This document shows, one piece after another, positions 8,742 through 16,414 of a DNA stretch of 64,000 bases. Each line of letters begins with the position of its first letter. The first letter of the stretch is position 1. The DNA lies in the NCBI GenBank assembly GCA_038135065.1, contig JAYPWI010000006.1, positions 1 through 64,000 on the forward strand. Direction: 5' to 3'. Under the pieces are notes generated by a model, which worked only from the letters and a program-made list of their open reading frames with translations, was not told the origin of the DNA and ran no database searches. Made by a program: the position numbers and the translations under genes. The stretch is from JAYPWI01 sp038135065. Its GTDB lineage: Bacteria > Actinomycetota > Acidimicrobiia > Acidimicrobiales > Poriferisodalaceae.

Positions 8742-9216
8742 GTGGTGGCGGTGATCGCCGCTGGACTGGTCGCTCTTGCGCTCGTTGAGGGCAGTACGGC
8801 TGCGACCTTGCGCACCTGGACCCAGATCGGTGCCGACATCGACGGCGCAGAAGGCGACCTGCTCGGCTTCTCCGTGGCGAGATCCGCGGACGGGTCCCGG
8901 ATCGCCATCGGCGCCCACTTCAACAACGGCAACGGCGGCGGCGACTGGCTCAGCGCGGCCGACGGCGGTGTGTTCAGCTTCGGAAACGCCACCTTCCGCG
9001 GGTCGATCCCCTTCCTCGTCCCCCCAAGGACTCACAGCCGAGCAATGGCTCAATGGGCCCATTGTCGGAACCATGATCTCGAGCAACGGCTACCTCATGA
9101 CGGCCGCCGACGGCGGAATATTCGCCTTCTCCGACATTCCCTTCCGCGGGTCACTCGGCAACAACCCACCCCAGCAACCCGTCATCGCCATCACACCAGT
9201 CCGGTCCGCAACCTGA
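8742..9216 (+). pseudogene. Frameshifted secreted FG-GAP / DGGVFxFG repeat protein remnant
   Basis: Reading from GTG 8742 gives a signal-peptide-like start (VAVIAAGLVALALVEGSTAA), then TWTQIGADIDG and FSVARSADGSRIAIGA, typical of actinobacterial FG-GAP-like surface proteins. It jumps abruptly to SAADGGVFSFGNATFRGSI. At the six-C run 9020-9025 the match moves to the +1 frame, which continues QGLTAEQWLNGPIVG and AADGGIFAFSDIPFRGSLG and ends at 9216. One extra or missing C therefore splits one gene. The junction of repeat types also looks like the scar of a large internal deletion. A slightly upstream ATG at 8725 in another frame may hint at a second indel. Either a decayed gene or a base-calling error plus a very short gene. 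Confidence 0.7.
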
Positions 9217-9246
9217 CCCCGCCATACCGAGAAAGAGAGCTGGAAA

Positions 9247-9262
9247 CGGCTGTCGTCAGCCG
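9247..9262. terminator. Possible bidirectional hairpin
   Basis: A perfect 6-bp stem (CGGCTG/CAGCCG) with a 4-nt loop sits in the 61-bp gap between the convergent repeat-protein remnant and the PhyH dioxygenase gene. There is no T tract, so it is only a candidate terminator. Confidence 0.35.
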
Positions 9263-9277
9263 ACGAAGGATGGGCCG

Positions 9278-10207
9278 TCAGGGGGCACCGAAGTCGATGA
9301 TCGATCGGCCGTCACCGATGGGGTGGGCGGCCACGGGAACACCGTTCCACGAGTTTGCGCGGACCTGTCCGGTGGCGATGTCGACAGGCTCGCGCAACGC
9401 GTACTGCCCGGCGATGGGGTTACTGAACATCGGGGTGTAGTAGATGCACCCGTCGAAGAAGTAGTGGGTTACCTGGGACCAGCGTGACACCCCGTCGCGC
9501 AGCACCGGGGATCCGCCGTGGATGAGGTTCGACGACCACACCAGGGCTGTTCCCTTCGGCACACACAGGGTGTGCTGCTCGAGGCCCGCCGCAGTGACGA
9601 TCTGCTCCAACGCATCCTCGTACGCGCTGTAGTTGCGGGTCTGGACCGTCTGCCAGAGGTCGTACAGGGTGTACTCGGGAAGACGATGGCTACCCGGGTA
9701 GTAGAAGAGCGGACCCATATCGGCCTCGATGTCCTCGAGGGCCACCCAGACCCCACACATGAAACGGGCCGGCAGGGAGCTGAAGTGCACGGTGTCAGAG
9801 TGATTGCGCTGCTGGGTCCCCACCGGGAAGGTGAGGGTCTGGAAGGGGAACGCAGGCCGCCCGTAGAGCAGACCCAGGAGATCGAGAATGCCTTGGTGGC
9901 AGGCCAGGGCCCGGGTGCCGGGACAGTGTTGCCACAAGTCCTGGAGTCGTCGAGGGTCCGACCCGGGAGGAGGTGGGCCGCCGAAGCCGGCCGCCTCGGT
10001 GCGGACCTCGTCCGCATCGTCTGCCGACAGGACGTCGGGCAGGATCAGGTAGCCGTCACGGTGATACCGGCGGGCAAGATCAGCCACCTGGGGGTCGTAG
10101 CCACCTTCAGCGAGGATCTGGTCCACGAACGGACTCTCCACCCAGGGCTCGGTGGTCAGGGCGGTGAGGGTTGCTGCTGTCTCGAGGGTCGGGGATGCCG
10201 GAGCCAT
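9278..10207 (-). CDS. Phytanoyl-CoA dioxygenase (PhyH) family protein
   Basis: This is a 309-residue Fe(II)/2-oxoglutarate-dependent oxygenase. The iron triad is readable as His136-Ser-Asp138 (in NHSDTVHF) plus His230 (in SNLIHGG), and Arg242 (in SRWSQVTHYF) is placed to bind the 2-oxoglutarate carboxylate. Family members hydroxylate or halogenate unactivated carbons of CoA thioesters, ectoine or small metabolites. No Shine-Dalgarno is evident at ATG 10207. The upstream gene on the same strand is a P450 43 bp away, so the two oxygenases may be co-transcribed. The substrate is unknown. Confidence 0.9.
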   Translation of the reverse strand: MAPASPTLETAATLTALTTEPWVESPFVDQILAEGGYDPQVADLARRYHRDGYLILPDVLSADDADEVRTEAAGFGGPPPPGSDPRRLQDLWQHCPGTRALACHQGILDLLGLLYGRPAFPFQTLTFPVGTQQRNHSDTVHFSSLPARFMCGVWVALEDIEADMGPLFYYPGSHRLPEYTLYDLWQTVQTRNYSAYEDALEQIVTAAGLEQHTLCVPKGTALVWSSNLIHGGSPVLRDGVSRWSQVTHYFFDGCIYYTPMFSNPIAGQYALREPVDIATGQVRANSWNGVPVAAHPIGDGRSIIDFGAP

Positions 10208-10249
10208 GAGGGCCCCGTCGGCCCCACCACCACCGAGGCAAGGAGCAGG

Positions 10250-11440
10250 TCAGAACGTGACGAACATCCGCCGAGGACCTCGGACTTGACCTCCGGCCCA
10301 GGACACATCCGCGGGGTCCTCGAGCTCGAACTCGGGGATCATGGCCAACCACTCCTCGATGGCCACGTGCATCTCCATCCGAGCCAGGTTCGAACCCGCG
10401 CACCGATGGATCCCCACACCGAAGGCAATGTGGCGGTTCTCGGCCCGATCGATGATCACCTCGTCGGGCTGCTCGAACACCTCGGGGTCGCGATTGGCTG
10501 CGGGGAAGCTCATGATGACCTTGTCACCGGCGTGCATCGGACACCCCTGGTACTCCACGTCATGGGTGACCACCCGGGCCATGCTGACCGGTGAGTAGGC
10601 CCTGAGGAACTCCTCGACGGCCAACGGGATCAACCCGGGCTCCTCCACCAGGCGACGGCGGTCCTCAGGGTGGGTGGCCAGGTGCCACAGGGCCGACCCG
10701 ATCGAACTCCAGGTGGTGTCGATCCCAGCGATCAGCAGGAGATTGCACGTCCCCACCAGCTGATGATCGGTGATGGGTTCCCCGTCGATCTCCTCGTCCA
10801 TCAACTGTGAGATCAGGTCGTCGCCGGGGTCGACCCGCCGCCGGGCCACCTGCTCCTGGAAGAAGGCGAAGATCTTCGCGCTCGACGCGGTCCGCAATTC
10901 TGGGTCCGTCAGGCCCAGCTCGAGCACGCCGCGCACCCAGCCCACGAACTCGTCGGCCCGCTCCTCGTCGATGCCAATGAGGTGGGCGATCACCCGGGGG
11001 GGAATCTGCTGGGCGTAGCCGGCGGCTGCGTCGACCCGACCCTGCTCGATGAACCCCCGCAGCAACCGTCGGCACAGATCCCGGGTGTAGTCGACGTGAC
11101 GCTCGGTCGCCTTCGGGCTGAACGCGGGCAGCAGGATGCGCCTCGCTCCGTGATGGACCGGGGGATCCGACGTGATCGGCGGGGCATTGGGGTCGGGGGC
11201 CTCGGGGTTGGGATTGGGGATGACAAGGGGATTCCACGACGAGAACGTCTCGACATCGTTGGCGATGGCCCGAATGTCCTCGTAACGGGTAGGCATCCAC
11301 GAGCCCTCCCATCGTTCGGTGTGAGGGATCGGGCAGGTCTCGCGAAGGTCCGCCCAGATCGGATAGGGGTCGGCCACGAACCCCGGATCCATGATGTCGT
11401 AATCGGTGGACCAGTCCTCCACTGCGGGGCGCTCCGACAT
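10250..11440 (-). CDS. Cytochrome P450 (CYP) monooxygenase 1
   Basis: This 396-residue soluble bacterial P450 has the I-helix motif AGIDTT for oxygen activation, the K-helix motif EEFLRAYSPV (ExxR) and the heme loop FGVGIHRCAGSNLAR with ligand Cys347. There is no fused reductase domain and no ferredoxin or ferredoxin-reductase gene nearby, so redox partners must be encoded elsewhere. Start ATG 11440 has a GGAGGG site. It probably shares a transcript with the PhyH gene. It differs clearly from the two other P450s in this window (22054 and 45700). Confidence 0.95.
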   Translation of the reverse strand: MSERPAVEDWSTDYDIMDPGFVADPYPIWADLRETCPIPHTERWEGSWMPTRYEDIRAIANDVETFSSWNPLVIPNPNPEAPDPNAPPITSDPPVHHGARRILLPAFSPKATERHVDYTRDLCRRLLRGFIEQGRVDAAAGYAQQIPPRVIAHLIGIDEERADEFVGWVRGVLELGLTDPELRTASSAKIFAFFQEQVARRRVDPGDDLISQLMDEEIDGEPITDHQLVGTCNLLLIAGIDTTWSSIGSALWHLATHPEDRRRLVEEPGLIPLAVEEFLRAYSPVSMARVVTHDVEYQGCPMHAGDKVIMSFPAANRDPEVFEQPDEVIIDRAENRHIAFGVGIHRCAGSNLARMEMHVAIEEWLAMIPEFELEDPADVSWAGGQVRGPRRMFVTF

Positions 11441-11477
11441 GGTGCCCTCCTTCCGCTGTGGGCAGGCTACTCACCGG

Positions 11478-11483
11478 TAGGGT
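11478..11483 (+). promoter_or_regulatory. Candidate -10 TAGGGT for the DMT transporter
   Basis: TAGGGT is followed by 6 nt and then GTG 11490 (ATG 11493), with no Shine-Dalgarno: a leaderless arrangement. It sits in ACTCACCGGTAGG, much like the ACCCACCGGTAGG before the P450 at 45700. Confidence 0.45.
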
Positions 11484-11489
11484 CCCCCG

Positions 11490-12353
11490 GTGATGGCCCC
11501 CCTGCTCGCCCTGGTGACGTCTGCCCTGTACGGCACCGGCGACTTCCTCGGCGGGGTGGCGACTCGCCGGTCACCCGTGCTCGGCGTCCTGATGGTGGTG
11601 CAAGGGGTCGGCCTGGTGGGGCTACTGATCGTGATCATCCCCTTCGGAGATGCGATCGGGGCTGCATTCGCTCTCAGGGATGTGACCATCGGCCTGGTCG
11701 GCGGGCTGGCCGGGGTCGCCGGACTCGGTCTGCTGTACCGGGGCCTGGCCACGGGCCCCATGGGGGTCGTTGCGCCGTTGACCGCGGTGACCTCGGTCGT
11801 GGTGCCGGTGGGGTGGGATCTGCTCGGAGGCACACGTCCCGGCCCGATGACCGTGGTCGGCATGATCGGTGCCACCGTGGCCGTCGTGCTGATCAGCTCC
11901 GAGCCCAGCACCGACGATGCTCCACCGGTCGGCGTGCGCGTGATCGGGGAGGCCCTGGCGGCCGGATGCGGCTTCGGGGTCTTCTTCATCCTGTTCAGTG
12001 CAACCGACCCGGGCTCGGCGCCATGGCCGGTCATCGGTGCTCGCTTCGGGGGGCTGTGCGCCCTGCTGTGCGCAGCGGCAGTGGTGCGAGCGCTCGATCG
12101 AGGTCCCACCCGACCGCGGGGAGGGTGGGGGACGATGGTGGCCGGGGGGCTGTGCGACACCGGGGCGAACGTGACCTTCCTCCTGGCCCTCTCCCACGGC
12201 ACCTTGAGCGTGGTAGCCGTGCTGTCCAGCCTCTACCCCGCAGCCACGGTCCTGCTGGCCCGGCTGGTACTCAGCGAGCGGTTCACCCGCCAGCGACTCA
12301 CCGGGCTCGTCGTGGCCGGCATCGCCGTCGTGCTGATCAGCGCTGGTTCGTGA
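11490..12353 (+). CDS. EamA/DMT-superfamily transporter
   Basis: This 287-residue protein has about ten hydrophobic segments in two EamA-like halves. It opens LLALVTSALYGTGDFLGG and its second half ends with SSLYPAATVLLARLVLSE, a very typical EamA signature. Members export amino acids, nucleosides or other metabolites, or take up nucleotide-sugars. Start: GTG 11490 or ATG 11493, both immediately downstream of a -10-like hexamer. The gene ends 4 bp before the convergent omega-amidase gene. The substrate is unknown. Confidence 0.88.
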   Translation: MMAPLLALVTSALYGTGDFLGGVATRRSPVLGVLMVVQGVGLVGLLIVIIPFGDAIGAAFALRDVTIGLVGGLAGVAGLGLLYRGLATGPMGVVAPLTAVTSVVVPVGWDLLGGTRPGPMTVVGMIGATVAVVLISSEPSTDDAPPVGVRVIGEALAAGCGFGVFFILFSATDPGSAPWPVIGARFGGLCALLCAAAVVRALDRGPTRPRGGWGTMVAGGLCDTGANVTFLLALSHGTLSVVAVLSSLYPAATVLLARLVLSERFTRQRLTGLVVAGIAVVLISAGS

Positions 12354-12357
12354 CCGG

Positions 12358-13125
12358 TCAGCCGGTCCGACGATCGGCGAACACGGGAAACGCCGCCCGG
12401 GTGTCAGCCACCACCGCGGCATCGACGTCGGCGACCAGCAACACCTCGCCACCGGCTCCCGAGGCCAGCACCTCACCCCACGGATCGATGATCATGCTGT
12501 CCCCTACGTAGGCCAGACCGTCCCCTTCGCCGACCCGATTCACCCCCATCACATAGGCCTGGTTCTCGATGGCTCGGGCATGCAGCAGTGAACGCCAGTG
12601 GGTGCGCCGACGCTCGGGCCAGTTGGCCGGGATCACGAACAGGTCGGTGTCTCGGGCCGTTGCCCAGAACTCGTCGGCGAAACGAAGGTCGTAACAGACG
12701 AAAAAGGTGCAGCGAACGCCGTTCACCTCGACGGACAGGAAGTCGGTGCCAGCGCCGTAGTTCTCGGGTTCGGAGGAGTAGGTGAAGGGGTGGATCTTCC
12801 GGTACCGGTGCAGTTCGCCCTGCGGTCCAGCCAGGGTCAGGGTGTTGTAGGCGACGCGGTCAGGCCACCGGATGGGAATCGAACCCGTGACCCAGACCCG
12901 GTGCCGGGCGGCCTGCTCGGCCAGGAACTCGGTGCTGGGCCCGTCGAGGTCTTCGGCCATCTCGGCCGAGTTCATGGTGAACCCCGTCGAGTACATCTCC
13001 GACAGCACCACCATCTCGGCCCCCGCCCCGACGGCCTGGTCGATCCGCGGGCGAAGGTGCCCGAAGTTGGTGGAGGGCGACTCCCACACGATGTCGTGCT
13101 GCACGGCAGCGACCCGCAGGCTCAC
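12358..13125 (-). CDS. Carbon-nitrogen hydrolase, omega-amidase-like (YafV/Nit2 type)
   Basis: This 255-residue nitrilase-superfamily enzyme has the catalytic triad Glu43 (LSEMYSTGF), Lys110 (YRKIHPF) and Cys144 (VCYDLRF). MYSTGFT after the Glu and CYDLRFP-like context are typical of omega-amidases, which hydrolyse 2-oxoglutaramate or 2-oxosuccinamate to the oxo acid and ammonia. The GTG start overlaps the stop of the upstream aminotransferase gene by 4 bp (GTGA), so the two are translationally coupled. Aminotransferase plus omega-amidase is the classical glutaminase II pairing (glutamine transaminase K with Nit2), strengthening the call. Confidence 0.88.
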   Translation of the reverse strand: MSLRVAAVQHDIVWESPSTNFGHLRPRIDQAVGAGAEMVVLSEMYSTGFTMNSAEMAEDLDGPSTEFLAEQAARHRVWVTGSIPIRWPDRVAYNTLTLAGPQGELHRYRKIHPFTYSSEPENYGAGTDFLSVEVNGVRCTFFVCYDLRFADEFWATARDTDLFVIPANWPERRRTHWRSLLHARAIENQAYVMGVNRVGEGDGLAYVGDSMIIDPWGEVLASGAGGEVLLVADVDAAVVADTRAAFPVFADRRTG

Positions 13126-14297
13126 GAGGCAACCCGCAGGCCCTGGAGCCGGTCCACCGCCTGGTCGAGCACCTCGAAGCGTTTGCAGAAGGTGAACCGT
13201 ACGAGGTGCCGCCCCTCGTCCTTGTTGTCGTAGAACACCACGTTGGGTACGGCCACCACCCCGACCCGTTCAGGAAGCTCCCAACAGAAGGCCAACCCGT
13301 CATCGGTGCCGAACGGCCTGATGTCGGTGGTGATGAAGTAGGTCCCCTGCGGCTCGAAGACCTCGAACCCGGCTGACCGCAACCCCGTGGCCAGATGGTC
13401 TCGCTTTGCCCGCAGGTCGGCGGTGAACGCCTCGAAGTAGTCGTCGCCGAGACGCAGACCGGCCGCGATCCCGTATTGGAACGGACCACCGCTCACGTAG
13501 GTGAGGAACTGTTTGGCCGTCCGCACCGCAGTCACGAGCTCGGGTGTCGCGCAGACCCAGCCGATTTTCCATCCCGTGAACGAGAACGTCTTACCCCCCG
13601 AGGAGATGGTGACCGTTCGCTCCCGCATCCCAGGGAGCGACGCCATGGGAATGTGTTCTCCATCGAACACCAGATGCTCGTACACCTCGTCGGTGACGAC
13701 GAGCAGATCCCGCTCGCGAGCCACCTGGGCGATGAACGCCATCTCGTCGGCGCTGAACACCTTGCCCGTCGGATTGTGGGGGGTGTTGAGCAGGATGAGG
13801 CGGGTCTTGGGGGTGATGGCGGCCAGAAATTCTTCGCGGTCGAACCCGTAGCTCGGGGGCCGCAGGGTGACCACCTTTTTCACCGCGCCGGCCATCGCGA
13901 TGTTGGCGCCGTAGATGTCGTACCAGGGCTCGAAGGTGACCACCTCGTCGCCTGTCTCGCACAGGGCCAACACCGCGGCAGCCAGGGCCTCCGATGCCCC
14001 GGCCGTGACCAGGATCTCCGTATCGGGGTCGTAGGTCAGCCCGTAGAAACGCTGCTGGTGGTCCGCGATGGCATGGCGCAGCTCGGGCACCCCGATCCCG
14101 GGCGGGTACTGGTTGCCCAGTCCCGTCCGCACTGCCTCCACCGCGGCATCAGCCACCTCGACCGGCCCGTCGGTGTCTGGGAACCCCTGACCCAGGTTGA
14201 CGGCGCCGGTCCGCAGGGCGAGGGCCGACATCTCAGCGAAGATGGTGGCCCCGAACCCCTGCAGGCGGGCATTGAGGTGCGGAAGACGTTCACTCAC
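13122..14297 (-). CDS. Class I aminotransferase, kynurenine/glutamine/methionine-type
   Basis: This 391-residue PLP enzyme (fold type I) has NLGQGFPD near 34-41, the PLP-contact NTPHNPTGK near 171-179, TDEVYEHL near 202-209 and the Schiff-base Lys236 in SSGGKTFSFTGWKIGW. This pattern matches the KAT/glutamine transaminase K/YbdL subgroup, which uses glutamine or methionine as amino donors. The GTG at 14297 is chosen because the sequence then starts MSERLPHL and TAGTTT lies 7 nt upstream; an upstream extension would run into the divergent gene at 14317. It is followed by a coupled omega-amidase, which would pull the transamination forward by removing the oxo-acid amide. Confidence 0.92.
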   Translation of the reverse strand: MSERLPHLNARLQGFGATIFAEMSALALRTGAVNLGQGFPDTDGPVEVADAAVEAVRTGLGNQYPPGIGVPELRHAIADHQQRFYGLTYDPDTEILVTAGASEALAAAVLALCETGDEVVTFEPWYDIYGANIAMAGAVKKVVTLRPPSYGFDREEFLAAITPKTRLILLNTPHNPTGKVFSADEMAFIAQVARERDLLVVTDEVYEHLVFDGEHIPMASLPGMRERTVTISSGGKTFSFTGWKIGWVCATPELVTAVRTAKQFLTYVSGGPFQYGIAAGLRLGDDYFEAFTADLRAKRDHLATGLRSAGFEVFEPQGTYFITTDIRPFGTDDGLAFCWELPERVGVVAVPNVVFYDNKDEGRHLVRFTFCKRFEVLDQAVDRLQGLRVAS

Positions 14298-14304
14298 ATG
14301 GAGC

Positions 14305-14310
14305 AAACTA
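14305..14310 (-). promoter_or_regulatory. Candidate -10 TAGTTT for the aminotransferase operon
   Basis: On the minus strand TAGTTT is followed by 7 nt and GTG 14297, with no ribosome site: probably leaderless. It lies in the 19-bp gap to the divergent nitroreductase-fusion gene. Confidence 0.4.
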
Positions 14311-14316
14311 GCCAAC

Positions 14317-15510
14317 ATGAGCGAAACCCCTGCCGTGCCCACCTCCTACGACGTGAGCGGGATCGACCTCTCCTCCATCGATGGGGTGCTCTCCACCACC
14401 AGATCGGTTCGTCTACGACTCGACCTCGAACGCGAGGTCGACGACCGAACCATCCTCGACTGCATCGATCTGGCCGAGCAGGGGCCGACCGGCGGGAACC
14501 AGTCCAGCCGTCGTTGGCTGGTCGTACGCGACCCTGAGACCAAAGGCCGTCTTCAGGAGCTGTACTTCGATGCCGCAGGCCGTTGGATGGTCGAGTCCCG
14601 CACGAAGGTCGAGGGCCGCCAGGACCGCCAGGCCCGGGTGATGCGGTCAGCCGCCCACCTCGCCGAGCACCTCGCCGAGGTACCGGCCATCGTCATCCCC
14701 ACGATCTGGGGCGTCCACGACAACTCGGGCAAGCCCGGACTGTTCGATTCGGTCATCCAGAACGCCTGGTCCTTCTGCCTCGCCGCCCGGGCCCGCGGAC
14801 TCGGCACCGCCTGGGTCACCGCCATCCTCAACAAGGAGGAGGAGTTGGCTGAGGTGCTCGGGATCCCCGCCGGGGTCACCCCGATCGTCATGCTGCCTCT
14901 GGCCTGGACCGATGGAGAAGCGTTCCGCTCCATCCCCCGCCGCCCGGCTGCCGAGATCGCTTACTTCGACCAATGGGGTCACACCTACGAAGCGCGGGTC
15001 ATGGGTGCTGCCCGCCACTACGCCGAGGGGCCGGGCGCCGTGTACGAGACCGAGGTCGACGCATCCCCCGAGACGGTGTGGGGCTACATCTCCGACATCA
15101 CCATCTCGAGTCGGTTCAGCACCGAGAACATGTCGTGCGCGTGGTCCGACGGGGTCGACGGTCCGGCACTCGGGGCGACCTTCGTGGGTCGCCAGCAACA
15201 CAAGGCCATCGGAGAGTGGGAGACCACCTCGATCGTCACCGAGTTCGAGCCCAACGTTCGCTTCGGCTGGGCTGTCGGTGACCCCGATGACGCAGCAGCC
15301 CGGTGGCGCTTCGAGATCGACGCCCTGCACGGGCAGCGATGCCGGCTCCGTCAGACCGTTCGCCTCGGACCGGGCGCCTCCGGGTTGAGCTCGGCCATCG
15401 CCGCCATGCCCGACAAGGAGCCGCGCATCCTGTCCAGCCGCCAGCGTGAGCACCTGGCCAACATGCAGCGGGTCGTTGACGGCATCAAGGCACTAGCCGA
15501 AGGGCGATGA
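14317..15510 (+). CDS. Nitroreductase-SRPBCC fusion protein
   Basis: This 397-residue two-domain protein is unusual. Residues about 20-225 are a nitroreductase fold: TTRSVRLRL (FMN phosphate region), GPTGGNQSSRRWLVVRD (FMN contact) and ARARGLGTAWVT. Residues about 242-397 form an SRPBCC/polyketide-cyclase-like ligand-binding domain: VYETEVDASPETVWGYISD, then FVGRQQHKAIGEWETTSIV. Nitroreductases use FMN and NAD(P)H to reduce nitro groups, quinones or unsaturated rings; SRPBCC domains hold hydrophobic ligands. The ATG at 14317 is 19 bp from the divergent aminotransferase gene. The stop overlaps the start of gluQ by 4 bp. Domain identities are clear; the joint substrate is unknown. Confidence 0.85.
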   Translation: MSETPAVPTSYDVSGIDLSSIDGVLSTTRSVRLRLDLEREVDDRTILDCIDLAEQGPTGGNQSSRRWLVVRDPETKGRLQELYFDAAGRWMVESRTKVEGRQDRQARVMRSAAHLAEHLAEVPAIVIPTIWGVHDNSGKPGLFDSVIQNAWSFCLAARARGLGTAWVTAILNKEEELAEVLGIPAGVTPIVMLPLAWTDGEAFRSIPRRPAAEIAYFDQWGHTYEARVMGAARHYAEGPGAVYETEVDASPETVWGYISDITISSRFSTENMSCAWSDGVDGPALGATFVGRQQHKAIGEWETTSIVTEFEPNVRFGWAVGDPDDAAARWRFEIDALHGQRCRLRQTVRLGPGASGLSSAIAAMPDKEPRILSSRQREHLANMQRVVDGIKALAEGR

Positions 15511-16406
15511 CCGCCACCGGGCGGTGGGCGCCGAGCCCCACCGGTGATCTCCATCTGGGGAACCTGCGCACCGCCCTGCTGGCCTGGCTGTTCGCCCGAT
15601 CGGTGGGGGGACGGTTCGTGTGGCGTTTCGAGGACCTCGACGGGGCAGTCAGAGACCACTTCTACACAACCCAGCTGGCCGATGTGGCCGCCCTGGGTAT
15701 CACCTGGGACGGACCTGAACTCCGTCAGCGCGACCGGGTGGACCACTACGCAGCAGCGTTGGCCGATCTCGAGGAGCGCGATCTCACCTACCCCTGCTGG
15801 TGCACCCGCAAGGAGATCCGAGAAGCGACCTCGGCACCCCACCACCACCTGGCCGAAGGGGCGTATCCCGGTACCTGCCGAGAGCTCACCAGGGCCCAGA
15901 TCGCCGAGCGGGAGCGCAGCGGGCGACCACCCGCCATCCGACTCCGAGCCAACGACGCCCAGATCACGATCGAGGATCGGCTCCTCGGCGAACATCGAGG
16001 CACCGTCGACGACGTGGTCCTGCGCCGAGGCGACGGGGCAGCCGCCTACAACCTGACCGTGGTGATCGACGACGCCCACCAGGGGGTCACCGAGGTCGTC
16101 CGGGGAAGCGATCTTCTCTCCTCCACACCACGCCAGGCACTCATCGCCGAACTGCTCGGCGTGGGTCGACCATCGTGGGCCCACGTACCCATGGCCCTCA
16201 ACGCTGCCGGACAGCGACTCGCCAAACGAGACGGTGCCGTCACCCTGGCTGACCGCTTGGCCCTCGGCCAGCGGCCCGTCGACGTGCTGAACCTGCTGCT
16301 GGGCTCGCTCGATCTCCCCATCGTGGGCTCGATCGCAGAGATAGGCCAACTGATCGAGGTATTCGATCCCGATCGGCTGCCGACCGAGCCGTGGATCGTG
16401 ACCTGA
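15507..16406 (+). CDS. gluQ: Glutamyl-Q tRNA(Asp) synthetase
   Basis: This 299-residue protein is a truncated glutamyl-tRNA synthetase homologue without an anticodon-binding domain. It shows the HIGH-like motif HLGN at 16-19 and the zinc site typical of GluQ-RS: Cys97-x-Cys99, Tyr120 and Cys124. The KMSKS equivalent is RLAKRDG. The family activates glutamate and attaches it to queuosine at position 34 of tRNA(Asp). Its ATG overlaps the stop of the nitroreductase-SRPBCC gene (ATGA), so the two are translated together, an odd partnership. No queuosine biosynthesis gene is in the window. Confidence 0.9.
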   Translation: MTATGRWAPSPTGDLHLGNLRTALLAWLFARSVGGRFVWRFEDLDGAVRDHFYTTQLADVAALGITWDGPELRQRDRVDHYAAALADLEERDLTYPCWCTRKEIREATSAPHHHLAEGAYPGTCRELTRAQIAERERSGRPPAIRLRANDAQITIEDRLLGEHRGTVDDVVLRRGDGAAAYNLTVVIDDAHQGVTEVVRGSDLLSSTPRQALIAELLGVGRPSWAHVPMALNAAGQRLAKRDGAVTLADRLALGQRPVDVLNLLLGSLDLPIVGSIAEIGQLIEVFDPDRLPTEPWIVT

Positions 16407-16414
16407 AGGCCCGC

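Noticed and set aside
11466..11483. Shared ACYCACCGGTAGG sequence before 11490 and 45700 as a common operator
   Set aside because: Only two copies are seen and half of each is the -10-like element, so coincidence cannot be excluded.
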